A DNA stretch of 64,000 nt from Candidatus Hamiltonella defensa 5AT (Acyrthosiphon pisum) (GTDB taxonomy: Bacteria > Pseudomonadota > Gammaproteobacteria > Enterobacterales > Enterobacteriaceae): NCBI RefSeq assembly GCF_000021705.1, contig NC_012751.1, positions 1,972,006 to 2,036,005 of the forward strand. The letters run 5' to 3'. Below are positions 26,010 through 34,562 of the stretch, piece by piece; the first letter of the stretch is position 1; every line of letters starts with the position of its first letter. The notes below the pieces were generated by a model. The model was not told where the DNA came from. It saw only the letters and a list, made by a program, of their open reading frames with translations, and did not search any database. Made by a program: the position numbers and the translations under genes.

Positions 26010-26512
26010 TATCGGGCTTGTTGTGAAAAATCATAATGAAAAGGGGGATATTCGAGACTGACCAGATGACAACGCGCCGGTGCCCACGCTTTCAGGGATT
26101 TTTTGAGCATTTTTGCCTCGGCCGCCGTGATAAGACGTTGAAAAATAACGCGATAACAGGCCCATAGTTCAGGGTCGCCAGACACAGGTTGCTCTCTGCC
26201 TACGCCTTCGATGACCGTGACTTCCCCAAATCCAGGACCGCGCAACAGACTTCGGATCGAAGAGAGGGTGCCCTTGTAGCGATGCGCTCGAGCTGAGTGC
26301 TGGATCACTTCTCGTTGCGTGCGTTCATCCCAGTCACTGTCCCATTGATCGACCGATAAGGCCCATGCCAGCCAGGGGAGCAGATCGGCTGGGCACGTCT
26401 CAGGATTCCATAACCGACCGATTTCAATAGGGATTTTGCCCAGTCTGGCGGTAGCCGCTTCTATGCCCCGCTCTTCCTGAGTGGCATTCGGGGGGAGGAG
26501 GGTTTCCCTCAT
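26003..26512 (-). CDS. Phage tail protein I (P2 gpI-like), 3' end replaced by IS630
   Basis: About 169 residues starting RETLLPPNATQEERGIEAATARLGKIPIEIGRLWNPETCP. LLPWLAWALSVDQWD and QREVIQHSARAHRYKGTLSSIRSLL follow, the core of P2 gpI baseplate proteins. I prefer the ATG at 26512, two bases beyond the J stop, over one 12 codons upstream. The last residues ARYS and the TAA come from the IS inverted repeat. The native end, ARYNGQYSYGIHA with a TGA overlapping the H start, is still present on the far side of the IS. The loss of about nine residues may be tolerated. Confidence 0.85.
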   Translation of the reverse strand: MRETLLPPNATQEERGIEAATARLGKIPIEIGRLWNPETCPADLLPWLAWALSVDQWDSDWDERTQREVIQHSARAHRYKGTLSSIRSLLRGPGFGEVTVIEGVGREQPVSGDPELWACYRVIFQRLITAAEAKMLKKSLKAWAPARCHLVSLEYPPFHYDFSQQARYS

Positions 26513-26513
26513 C

Positions 26514-27395
26514 TCAGCCCCCTTCAGAAACGTGGATAGCGGTCGCAAAGGCCGCCTGATGCGCTCGAACCAAAATATCTTCAGCAGGAGAGGTCATCCG
26601 CACGTTTTGCACACCGGGCTGGTGCAGGGCGGCATACAACCCGGACAAGGTGACATCAAAGCCCAGTTGATGCTGTTGAGTGGCATACTCCGTCACCTTG
26701 ATTCTGGATTGTTCCGCGACAACAGATCGATCCGGGCCAGGATAAAAGGTCAGATGGGCGCTGATGTGGTATTCAATGATGTCCGCCGCCTGTACGGTGA
26801 TATGGTCCGTTAATGGCCGTATCGCTTCGTGGTTGAGCCGCTCTGTGACGGCTTGAAGCAACGCGGCATCAGGGACCCCTTTTTCGTCCATACTCAACAC
26901 GGTGACCCGCACTTCACCCGGCGACGGGCTGGTCACCGAGACATCCTTGACGTCACCCGAGGCGGCCAGGGTGTGATAGACATAGGCACCTATGGGCCCC
27001 GCTGTGCTGTAACCTTCCAATGATAACGGTATTCTTTGGCGGAGCCTTTCATCGTCTTCATAAGTGGCAGGGAAAGCGGGAATGGCATCAGGGTTGCCGG
27101 GGTCAATGACCAAACGAGAAACACCGAAAAGTGCTGCAAGATGATCCAGGTCCTTGCCTTTGGCATAGGCCAGCATCACTGAACGGCCCGCATCGTTGAC
27201 CCGTTGACGCAATAATAATTCACGATAAGCCGCGACTTCCAGAATTTTGTAAGCGGGATCGGATGCCACCAGGGCGGTCAACTCAGGTGCCCGATGACGC
27301 AAGTCAGCCAGCATTTCAGACAAAATACTGTCATAATCCAGGGGTTGGACCACATCAGGGTCGGGCAATATCGCCAGATGAATCGCGTTGGTCAT
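26514..27395 (-). CDS. Phage baseplate assembly protein J (P2 gpJ-like)
   Basis: A 293-residue protein with the gpJ features: an N-terminal LAILPDPDVVQPLDYDSILSEMLADL, AYRELLLRQRVNDAGRSVMLAYAKGKDLDHLAALFGV and a central YSTAGPIGAYVYHTLAASGDVKDVSVTSP. It forms the baseplate wedge. It overlaps W by ATGA and is followed directly by I. No defect seen. Confidence 0.9.
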   Translation of the reverse strand: MTNAIHLAILPDPDVVQPLDYDSILSEMLADLRHRAPELTALVASDPAYKILEVAAYRELLLRQRVNDAGRSVMLAYAKGKDLDHLAALFGVSRLVIDPGNPDAIPAFPATYEDDERLRQRIPLSLEGYSTAGPIGAYVYHTLAASGDVKDVSVTSPSPGEVRVTVLSMDEKGVPDAALLQAVTERLNHEAIRPLTDHITVQAADIIEYHISAHLTFYPGPDRSVVAEQSRIKVTEYATQQHQLGFDVTLSGLYAALHQPGVQNVRMTSPAEDILVRAHQAAFATAIHVSEGG

Positions 27396-27727
27396 ACCAC
27401 CAGTCCTTCCAGTTTGAGTTCCTTACCCTCAGGCAAATACTCCCCAACCAGATCAAAGGTGATATGTCCCTCTTTCACACGGGTGACACCCACATGTAAA
27501 AGCCTGAATCGGGGCTCCCATCGTTCGAGGGCTTCCGCCGTGGCCGCCACCATTTCAGCCATCGTGTTTTCATTCAAAGGCGCATCCACCCATTCAAACA
27601 GACGGCACCCATATTCACGGCGCATCACACGGCTGCCGACAGGGGTCGTCAGAATATCGGTGATGCTTTGGCGAAGATGCGCATGACCTTTCAAAATCTG
27701 CCCCGTGGTCCTGTTGACCCCATTCAT
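27392..27727 (-). CDS. Phage baseplate protein W (gp25/lysozyme-like family)
   Basis: A 111-residue GpW/gp25 protein: GHAHLRQSITDILTTPVGSRVMRREYGCRLFEWVDAPLNE is the family core, followed by RWEPRF and the C-terminal LVGEYLPEGKEL. A baseplate wedge subunit in contractile-tail phages. Overlaps V and J by four bases each. Confidence 0.9.
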   Translation of the reverse strand: MNGVNRTTGQILKGHAHLRQSITDILTTPVGSRVMRREYGCRLFEWVDAPLNENTMAEMVAATAEALERWEPRFRLLHVGVTRVKEGHITFDLVGEYLPEGKELKLEGLVV

Positions 27728-28302
27728 TGCGGTGCTCCCGGTGTTGAGGTCTCTGCCCCGGTTTCAGGGGAACGGTGTGTATGGCCGTTGTAAATATCGC
27801 GGTCCGCCTGCATGGAACGGGTATGATCGGTGATGTCTTCTGTCGCCCTGATATGTCCCGTGACATGCACATCACCCACAATAGCAATGCCGCCTTGAGA
27901 AATCAGGGCAGTCGTTGCGCCCTCAGGCAGACTGATTTTGAAAGCGTGCGCTTCACGGTCATAGCTCAAATCCGCCCCGTCCGCAAAACGGGTGCGACGC
28001 ACGGTGGGCCGGTTATCTGTCGCGGGAAACGGGTTTTGATATAAAGCGGGCAGCACGACCCCTAATTCTGGCTCACCGTCAGGGCACAGGAGGAGCACCT
28101 GTTCACCGATTTCCGGTGCCCAGTAATCCACATCATGACTGGCACGGGCAGTGATCCAATGAAGCCAACCCGTTTCAAGTGGCCCTGCTTCGACTTTGAC
28201 CAGCGCATTGTGATAATCCGCGTCAGTAATCGTGCCGATGAAAAAAATATTGGAGAGTCGGCGTTCCACTTCCGCCAGGCGTTGTAAAATGTGATTGATC
28301 AT
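27724..28302 (-). CDS. Phage baseplate assembly protein V (spike)
   Basis: A 192-residue P2 gpV-like spike: the N-terminal coil ILQRLAEVERRLSNI, OB-fold GTITDADYHNALVKVEAGPLETGWLHWITARA...DVDYWAPEIGEQVLLLCPDGEPELGVVLPALY, and a C-terminal beta-helix ending YNGHTHRSPETGAET. The HxH (His-Thr-His) in the tip is the iron-binding motif known from P2 gpV. Looks intact. Confidence 0.9.
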   Translation of the reverse strand: MINHILQRLAEVERRLSNIFFIGTITDADYHNALVKVEAGPLETGWLHWITARASHDVDYWAPEIGEQVLLLCPDGEPELGVVLPALYQNPFPATDNRPTVRRTRFADGADLSYDREAHAFKISLPEGATTALISQGGIAIVGDVHVTGHIRATEDITDHTRSMQADRDIYNGHTHRSPETGAETSTPGAPQ

Positions 28303-28802
28303 CCCAGCACCTTGTCATAAGCCATTTCATCACCGAAGTGTTCAACATCATCCGATACATACACTGTTGACGGGAGAATCCCCCCGTCCCACACGTCTTG
28401 ACCGATTCGAATTGATTGTTCCCAGGTCACGGCCCACATCGCCACGCCCTGGCGTTCCACCTGACCGCTGAACAGGTTGTCGGCTTTAACGCCCTTCGCA
28501 TCGATCGTGCCTGTAACGCCCCAGCGTTGCCCGGGGATCAAAACCAGCAGGCTTTCAACGATGGCCAATGCCGCTTCATCTTTGGGTAATTGCCGGCGGT
28601 CTCCTGTAACCACAAAAGCCGCCAGTCGAAGCACGGCTTCATTTTCGCCCGTCTCCAGCATATGAACCCTGGGCATCCCCATCAAAGCCACTCGCACAGC
28701 GGGTAACTGAGTGGCAATCCGTTTTAATTCATCCAGGTTAAACCGCCCCGGGTGGGGGGCTACTGCTTTCAGTTCAGGCAATTGGGCGTTGATTTTGTCC
28801 AT
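28299..28802 (-). CDS. Mu gp37-like phage protein (DUF1834 type)
   Basis: A 167-residue protein with FNLDELKRIATQLPAVRVALMGM and DRRQLPKDEAALAIVESLLVLIPGQRWG, resembling Mu-like prophage gp37 proteins that act around the head-tail junction. Function unknown in detail. It overlaps V by ATGA and stands between head-type and tail-type genes. Confidence 0.65.
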   Translation of the reverse strand: MDKINAQLPELKAVAPHPGRFNLDELKRIATQLPAVRVALMGMPRVHMLETGENEAVLRLAAFVVTGDRRQLPKDEAALAIVESLLVLIPGQRWGVTGTIDAKGVKADNLFSGQVERQGVAMWAVTWEQSIRIGQDVWDGGILPSTVYVSDDVEHFGDEMAYDKVLG

Positions 28803-28829
28803 AATCGCCTGGCCGTAATGCGGTCAATT

Positions 28830-29279
28830 TCATAAAGCCCCTTGAATCAACTGATCGGCCCAATCCTGAAGGGTGTTTTGCAATTCCACGAGGTTGTCAG
28901 CACTGATACCCAGGAATTCGCGTTGTGGAATTCCCCTTTTCGTATCCCCAAACTGGTGACGGGCGGCATACATCAGGTTTGTTCCAATGTCAGTACGGCC
29001 CAATCCGAACACCGATTGAATGGAGTCGATTAAATCCCCGCTGCTTTGAAGGAGGTTTTGATGGCGGTGTCTTGATTTTGCATATCCCTGCGACCATTCC
29101 GGCCACTTATCCCCGTCAGGGCTTTCTTTTTCATCGATGAAACGGTCAACCGTCTGCTTTTCAACCAGATTACCCAACACGCTCAGCACCTGTTGAGGAT
29201 CGATGCCCCCAAGGCGGTCAAGCAGGGGGTTCAGGCGTTCAATGCCGCAAAGTTCGAGTGACGCCCCCACGCCCGCCAT
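28830..29279 (-). CDS. Phage virion morphogenesis / tail completion protein (P2 gpS, Mu gpG type)
   Basis: A 149-residue protein with VLSVLGNLVEKQTVDRFIDEKESPDGDKWPEWSQGYA, the RFxxxxxPDGxxWxP signature of this family, and the C-terminal PQREFLGISADNLVEL. It helps complete tails or join them to heads. Its ATG overlaps the stop of the previous gene. Confidence 0.8.
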   Translation of the reverse strand: MAGVGASLELCGIERLNPLLDRLGGIDPQQVLSVLGNLVEKQTVDRFIDEKESPDGDKWPEWSQGYAKSRHRHQNLLQSSGDLIDSIQSVFGLGRTDIGTNLMYAARHQFGDTKRGIPQREFLGISADNLVELQNTLQDWADQLIQGAL

Positions 29280-29707
29280 TAGAAAGCCCTCAATTGATGC
29301 CGGCTAAACCACCGGGGATGGGAGTGACTGCATGCCCCCTCTGTTCCGGTGGGCGTTGTTGTCTCACTGTCGGTGACAGGTAATTGCGCTTTGCCTTGAG
29401 CAAGGCGTTCCAGCCAGGCCACGGCATCTTCATACCGTTGGCGTTTTTCTTCTGTTGTACCGCCGCCGTCCTGGGCCAGCCAATAAACGGCAATATCAAC
29501 ACACAGACGTTTGAGCAGGTCGGGAAAATGAATAACAGGAAGGGGGTAACGGGTGGACAGGTACGAATCCATCAACCCACTGGCGTCAGACAAGGCATGT
29601 TCCACCGTGGTCATGTCTACCCTGTCGTCATTATTTCGGTCCGCTATCGTATATAAAAAATCCTCACCGACTCGGTGCGTCATCTCTTCGAGGGTGGCAT
29701 AAAGCAT
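29279..29707 (-). CDS. Mu gp36-like phage protein (DUF1320)
   Basis: A 142-residue protein: YATLEEMTHRVGEDFLYTIADRNNDDRVD, then DASGLMDSYLSTRYPLP and the closing WFSRHQLRAF, all typical of DUF1320 head-tail proteins. It follows gp35 as in Mu. Confidence 0.8.
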   Translation of the reverse strand: MLYATLEEMTHRVGEDFLYTIADRNNDDRVDMTTVEHALSDASGLMDSYLSTRYPLPVIHFPDLLKRLCVDIAVYWLAQDGGGTTEEKRQRYEDAVAWLERLAQGKAQLPVTDSETTTPTGTEGACSHSHPRWFSRHQLRAF

Positions 29708-29713
29708 GAAACA

Positions 29714-30040
29714 TTACCCTTCTGCGATGCGTTTTTGGTAAATAGCCCAGGCCCTGTCACGTTGTGCGGCAGTGATGTCTTGACCCATCACATTTTCGAG
29801 GTCTTTCACGGGGGGCTTTTTGTCTGGGTCAATGATGCCGATGGCTTCCACGATGTTTTCAATCCGTTCGCCGGGGGTATCGTCAACAGGCGCTTCAGCC
29901 CCTTCCATCACGCTCAACAGGGGCTCTGCCTTAATTTGTGCCCATTGGTGTTCAGTGAAATTCGAGCGTTCTATCATTTTCCCTTCTGAGGCAAACAACT
30001 CACCCGCACGGCGAAAGCCCTGCCGGTTCTTTGAACGAAT
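29714..30040 (-). pseudogene. Mu gp35-like protein, 5' end lost by deletion
   Basis: The frame from about 30040 (KNRQGFRRAGELF...ERSNFTEHQWAQIKAEPLLSVM) matches the N-terminal domain of Mu-like gp35. It has no start of its own: upstream codons in this frame are out-of-frame protease DNA. In Mu the major head gene T lies between protease and gp35, so a deletion removed it and fused the neighbours. Any translation would start at an ATG at 30100 or a later one. Confidence 0.65.
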
Positions 30041-30782
30041 AAAGTTGATGAAGCGCCCTGTGTTCGATTTCCCTGAGCCTGATTTCAGCGGCCTGGGCAC
30101 GATTCAATGCGGCATCGTGGTCAGCGCGGGGCACAAATTTTTCCAAAGACGGGTGACTGGCCCTGTTCAGTGCCTTGTCTTTGTCTGTTTTCATCTGGTG
30201 AATGGCGGATACCGCCTGAGCTTCAGTCGCTTGCGCTGATAGACCCAGTGCGGTACAGAGTGCCAGTGGTAAGGTCATCGCGGGTTCTCCGGCAGGTTGG
30301 ATGCGCTGGTTCAGCGCGGTTAAGTGAAGGTTCGGCTGATTGGTTAAACCCGCCGAATACAGTTGCAAGATACGTTTTGTGTGCGTGTCGAAGGTGAATA
30401 CCGGGGATAAATACCTGTAAGATTTCTCCTCCATGAGCGAACGGCCTTGAGGGTTCCATTCAACCCATCCCCAGATAGACCCCCCATCACGCACTTCCAA
30501 CCCTTTAATCCAACCCACTGCAGGGGCGGGATCGCCCTTGGGGGCTTTGAGTTCAGTCGCATGTTCAATATCAATAGGCAGGTCGGCCTGGTTGGCCTGA
30601 AAAGCATCCACCCCCCCCTGGGGGTGATCATTGACCCAGGAACGGCCATCCCGTCCGGTGATCTGTTCACCGAAGGGGATTAATTCGACCCACAACGGGG
30701 TTCCCTTCTGGGCAGCGGTCGCTTCCAGAAGGGGCCGAAGTTCCGTGTTTAAGGCAAAAGTGTGTGTTGTCGTGCCCGCCAA
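30000..30782 (-). pseudogene. Mu gpI-like prohead protease/scaffold, C-terminus lost by deletion
   Basis: A 260-residue frame with LWVELIPFGEQITGRDGRSW, IDIEHATELKAPKGDPAPAVGWI and YRYLSPVFTFD, the conserved parts of Mu-like phage I proteases. A scaffold-like region with ALNRAQAAEIRLREIEHRAL follows. After that the sequence changes abruptly to FKEPAGLSPCG, read out of frame through gp35 DNA. Mu gpI is roughly 100 residues longer; the missing part and the major capsid gene fell into the same deletion. Confidence 0.75.
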
Positions 30783-30908
30783 GGTAGCGCGGGCAAAGAA
30801 GGGAGTTCAGGTGAAAAATTTCACTTGATCGGTGGGAGCGACATTTTTGACTCGTTGTGCAAATTTAGCCAAGCACCCGAGGCAGCCAGAAAAAGCGTTC
30901 TTCCAGTT

Positions 30909-31217
30909 TTAATGAACGGCGGTCGGCTTCGCGGACAATTCGATCCCGAGTGCCTTCATCAGCACCAGTGTCGTACGCAGCGTCGGGTTGCCCTCGGCGC
31001 TGAACGAGCGATAAAGCTGTTCGCGTGATAGACCAGTCTGACTGGCGATTTGCGTCATGCCTTTGGCGCGGGCGATGATGCCCAGAGCGTGAGCGATGAA
31101 TCCTGGATCGTTTGTCTCGAACGCACCGGCCATGAAGTCAGCGATGGCTTGGTCAGATTTCAAGTGCTCAGCAGGGTCGAAGGGGGTCAGTTTTTTAGTC
31201 ATGGTCATTCTCTCCAT
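30909..31217 (-). CDS. HigA-type antitoxin (addiction module antidote)
   Basis: About 97-102 residues: FDPAEHLKSDQAIADFMAGAFETNDPGFIAHALGIIARAKGMTQIASQTGLSREQLYRSFS, the helix-turn-helix antidote family paired with Gp49-like killers. The likely start is one of the ATGs at 31217-31202. Toxin precedes antitoxin with a short overlap, the HigBA order. Looks intact. Confidence 0.85.
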   Translation of the reverse strand: MERMTMTKKLTPFDPAEHLKSDQAIADFMAGAFETNDPGFIAHALGIIARAKGMTQIASQTGLSREQLYRSFSAEGNPTLRTTLVLMKALGIELSAKPTAVH

Positions 31218-31501
31218 TCATCAGCGAGGCGAAGTGCGGTTTTGATGTCACGGCCCTGCGATCCTTTGTCGCCGCCAAAGAGTAGGACGATGACCGCATC
31301 GCCGCGCCACTGGAAGTAAACCCGGTAGCCAGGGCCGTAGTGAATACGAAGCTCGCTTACGCCCTTGCCAATCGGTTCGGCGTCACCGAGGTGACCGTAG
31401 GCCAGCCGCGCCAGCCGCAAAGAAATGGCCGTGGTCGCCCGCTCGTCTTTGAGCTTGGTATACCATTTGCGAAAGGTTTCAGTCTGCTTCAACTCGATCA
31501 T
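31205..31501 (-). CDS. RelE/HigB-type toxin (phage Gp49-like)
   Basis: A 98-residue toxin: ETFRKWYTKLKDERATTAISLRLARLAYGHLGDAEPIGKGVSELRIHYGPGYRVYFQWRG and VLLFGGDKGSQGRDIKTA, the core of Gp49-like killers that cleave mRNA at the ribosome. It sits as a cargo pair between prophage genes F and I, where Mu has gpG. No defect seen. Confidence 0.85.
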   Translation of the reverse strand: MIELKQTETFRKWYTKLKDERATTAISLRLARLAYGHLGDAEPIGKGVSELRIHYGPGYRVYFQWRGDAVIVLLFGGDKGSQGRDIKTALRLADEWRE

Positions 31502-31542
31502 GCCATTAATGTAGTCTAAAAGTTACACGAAGACAAGCCTTT

Positions 31543-32303
31543 TTAGCGGATTGTGCCCACAATAGACCTGAATTCGATGTCTTTTTCTTTTCCCAAAGTT
31601 TGAGTGTGGGATAATCTGGCTTTGCCGGGGTGAACATTCCAGCCGGGGTCTATGCCTACCGGCACTTCTTCCACTTTGCCAGTACGCCTGTTTTCCCAAA
31701 GAGTGGTTTTTTTTCTGGAGCCTCAGAGACTCCCCCTCGTTGTGACGCTTGCCGTTCGGTCATCTGCCGGACACGACACCGACACCCCCAACCATTCGGG
31801 GGTAAATGGGTATCCCAAAACGGCGCATCCACAGGAAGAATCAGCCCTTCCCACTGTACGTGTTGAAGTCGATGCTCTCTTGAAGGCCCCAGTCCATACC
31901 TCAAATACGGCAATGCCGCTTTGTTCCGTTCGATACGCACCCATTGCCCCGCGGCGCGGGCCGTTCTCATGTGGGTGTCGTAAATGATTTTTAAACGGCG
32001 GGGCGTGCCCAATTCAATCATAGCGCCATCCTCCATCAATACCTTTCCCAGCCATCCCCGCTTTCCAAGGAGGGGTTCGAGTTCATCCTGAAACTGTTTG
32101 AATGTCTTGCCCTCCGCCAAAGCAGCATCAACGGCTTGACGTATCTCCATCAGCAGCTCTTGCGTCATGGCTTTGGCCACAGTGAAAGCGCGAACGTGTT
32201 CTTCCTTCCACAGGTCACGGTAATCCCAAGCAATTTTATAGCCCTTTGCCCGTAAATAGGCTAACGCTTCCCTGGGCGGGGGCGGCGCTGTAGGGGTCAT
32301 CAT
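31543..32303 (-). pseudogene. Phage minor head protein F (Mu gpF/SPP1 gp7-like), frameshifted at A8
   Basis: Residues 1-215 give an open F protein: ALAYLRAKGYKIAWDYRDLWKEEH, RLKIIYDTHMRTARAAGQW and PFWDTHLPPNGWGCRCRVRQM. At a run of eight A (31714-31707 on the minus strand) the frame is lost. With one more A it continues TTLWENRRTGKVEEVPVGIDPGWNVHPGK to a stop at 31543, the usual GIDPGWxxxPG end of the family. F closes the capsid and may guide DNA. Confidence 0.75.
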
Positions 32304-32690
32304 TCCTGACCTTCTACGCCGGTTCCATAGGCCATCAGGCCCGCTTGAGCCAAGGATTCTGTCAGCTTCTTTACATCCGCCTTGTCCAATAATTGGGGGA
32401 GCAGCGCTCTCAACTGGTCATAGTCTTCAACCCGTTTGATCGCCTCCATCACCGGAGCAGTCACAGGGGTTATCTGCGGTTCCCAATCGGTTAACATCTC
32501 CTCTGCTAAAACCTCAATATCATCAGGTTGATTTCTGTTGATAGCCCTGTTTGAACAGGCACAGCCCTGTGCGCGGTTTGTTGCGGAGGCTTGAGCGGGG
32601 GTTGTAGAGACACTCAATAAATCCGCCTCTTTCGCCGGCTCTGAGAGCCCCAGCTTGGTTCTTAAAGGAAGTAAGCGGGGCATCAAAGGG
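32300..32690 (-). pseudogene. Phage portal protein (Mu gp29/DUF935-like), C-terminal fragment
   Basis: The segment RTKLGLSEPAKEADLL...IEVLAEEMLTDWEPQITPVTAPVMEAIKRVEDYDQLRALLPQLLDKADVKKLTESLAQAGL matches the C-terminal helical region of DUF935 portals. The N-terminal ~350 residues are missing; near 32690 the sequence switches to an unrelated fragment. This is the left edge of the prophage remnant. Confidence 0.7.
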
Positions 32691-33085
32691 GATTTGGTTA
32701 TAAGTAATTCGATAAAAATATTACCTTCTAAGCCTGAGGTTCGCAATGTAACAATTTCATCAAGGTTCGCGTGGGGTCACGACGTTCCGAAAGGCGGTTT
32801 ATTTGTTATTGTAAAATATGATTTTATACATAACAACACGGATAATGATCAATCCATTTTTCAGTGGCAATACAAAGAATATGGTACATGGAAAGACTTT
32901 AACTCGATTGAAACAATAGATAGCAAAAAATTACAATTGTCTGTTACTAAACAATTTTTGTTTTCAAGCCAAAATTTTACTTCTTATAATATAAGAAGTA
33001 TGCTCCGATCAGGGTGCGTATTACCCCTAAGGGATCTAAGAAGCAGAGCATTACGGGAACAGTAGTTGAAAAGGATATGGGATGT
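32691..33085 (+). pseudogene. Fragment of an Ig-like repeat surface protein (invasin/intimin type)
   Basis: The frame reads VISNSIKILPSKPEVRNVTIS, then GGLFVIVKYDFIHNNTDNDQSIFQWQYKEYGTW. This has the look of a bacterial Ig-like domain (PxVxNVTI...YxFxxxNxDxSxFQWQ). After a frameshift near 33010 it continues VRITPKGSKKQSITG. Both ends are truncated. Confidence 0.4.
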
Positions 33086-33097
33086 CTAAATCAGTTA

Positions 33098-33286
33098 CTA
33101 AATCCTGCATCGACTTGCGGTCTGTAAAATAAACTGTGTAAATGGCATTCTAATAAAAACTTTATTGAGGATAAACAAATGCCTATCAGTGAAGAACTGA
33201 TAGACCAGCTGCTTAATCTCCTCAAATTGTTCACGGGTGATATCTCTGGGGTATATTTTTCTCATGCCCAAATTATCAAGCTTCAA
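33098..33286 (-). pseudogene. IS5-family transposase N-terminal fragment
   Basis: Minus-strand MRKIYPRDITREQFEEIKQLVYQF is the start of IS5-type (DUF4096) transposases; the rest is gone. Confidence 0.5.
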
Positions 33287-33324
33287 CGTGTTTTAGTAAA
33301 GACTCTCAACAGGTTCTGAGACTG

Positions 33325-33472
33325 GGGGAGAGGTCCATACTGTTTTTTTGAGGGCGTATTTAGAATTAAAAAAGAAAGGTTCAGGGTTGGCGATTTATGA
33401 CAAAAATTGTCCGGATAATATTCCTTTAAAGACCAGTCGTTGACATCCTCAACTCACGCTTTTGAAATTATA
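33325..33472 (+). pseudogene. Diverged nikB relaxase fragment
   Basis: GAGGTCCATACTG... through GGTTCAGGGTTGGCGATTTA to CTTTTGAAATTA parallels 14443-14590 base by base with scattered substitutions. It encodes HTVFLRAYLELKKKGSGLAIYDKNCPDNIPLK before a stop. A second, older copy of the same plasmid family was therefore present here. Confidence 0.7.
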
Positions 33473-33489
33473 ACCAAGCAACTTAATAA

Positions 33490-33567
33490 TGATTAAGTGA
33501 TATATTTTTCAAACAAGATATCGATGTCACACTGAAGTTCTCTTTTTCCGGAGCTTTAGGCCTATGA
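33490..33567 (-). pseudogene. Diverged IS630 end remnant
   Basis: TTTTTCAAACAAGATATCGATGTCACACTGAAGTTCTCTT... resembles the left end of the IS630 copies (TCTGAAAACAAGGTATTGATGTCGCATTGAAGTTCTCTT) with about 20 percent changes. It follows the relaxase fragment but is a different IS lineage. Confidence 0.5.
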
Positions 33568-33577
33568 GGAAAAATGA

Positions 33578-34312
33578 ATGACCCAAAATATTTATGATCA
33601 TCCAGAATTTTTTGAAGGCTATGCTCAGCTGGATCGTTCAGTGAAAGGCTTAAAGGGCGCCCCTGAATGGCCTGCCATTGAACGCATTTTACCGGATTTT
33701 AAAGGTCTTGATATCGTTGATCTTGGCTGTGGTTACGGTTGGTTTTGCCGAGAGGCAAGAGCAAAAGGAGCAAAGCAGTTACTCGGTCTGGATCTATCGA
33801 CAAAGATGTTAGATAAAGCCCGACAAATGACCCAGGATGCTCAAATTACCTATCAGATAGCCAATTTGGAAAAATTGGTTTTTTTAGAAAATCAATATGA
33901 TTTGGTATATAGCTCTTTAGCCCTGCATTATGTAGAAAATTTATCCGGTTTATTAAAAACGGTGTATCAAGCCTTAAAATCAAAGGGATATTTTGTTTTT
34001 TCCGCAGAGCATCCCATTTATACTGCACGAAAGCAGCAGGGTTGGCTAATCGATAAAGAGGGACAAAAATTTTGGCCCGTAAATCAGTATCAAGTAGAGG
34101 GGAAAAGGGTGACAAACTGGCTAGGAGCAGAAGTGATAAAGCAGCATCGCACTCTTGGGACTTATGTAAATATGTTAATTCAGTCTGGTTTTATAATAAA
34201 ACATCTTGAAGAATGGGGCCCCTCAGAACAACAAGTGATTCAAAATTCAGCATTAAGCGAAGAGATACACCGCCCGATGATGTTTTTTCTTTCCGCTCAA
34301 AAAAATACTTAA
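33578..34312 (+). CDS. Class I SAM-dependent methyltransferase
   Basis: A 244-residue protein with motif I IVDLGCGYG at residues 46-54, LGLDLSTKML for the second SAM-binding acidic residue and DLVYSSLALHYVENL for motif IV. These are Methyltransf_11/25-type features for a small-molecule substrate that cannot be named. Start ATG at 33578. The gene stands alone between IS relics and the MFS gene and looks intact. Confidence 0.8.
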   Translation: MTQNIYDHPEFFEGYAQLDRSVKGLKGAPEWPAIERILPDFKGLDIVDLGCGYGWFCREARAKGAKQLLGLDLSTKMLDKARQMTQDAQITYQIANLEKLVFLENQYDLVYSSLALHYVENLSGLLKTVYQALKSKGYFVFSAEHPIYTARKQQGWLIDKEGQKFWPVNQYQVEGKRVTNWLGAEVIKQHRTLGTYVNMLIQSGFIIKHLEEWGPSEQQVIQNSALSEEIHRPMMFFLSAQKNT

Positions 34313-34562
34313 CAAAATCTTTTTAAGATCTGATCCTGTTGTTCGGATTTTTTGCTTTTGGGTTTCCAAGCCGGGATCTGGATTGATTTTTCAAAAAAAT
34401 AGACTTATTGGGGATACAAAGTCAGTTAATACAAAGGAGCTAAAAATATTAAAAGTATTTCTTTAAAAAACTAAAAATGCATTGGCTAATAAATTGAACT
34501 CATTAAAAAAACTGCCCACCAGCTTGACAAGTTCCAAAATTCAGTGTCCTGAGTCTGAAATG

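Noticed and set aside
28842..29140. Plus-strand frames opposite the virion morphogenesis gene
   Set aside because: Antisense shadows without domain or ribosome binding site.
30000..30828. Several plus-strand frames across the prophage protease and tail genes
   Set aside because: They are antisense to recognised phage genes on the minus strand and have no homology of their own.
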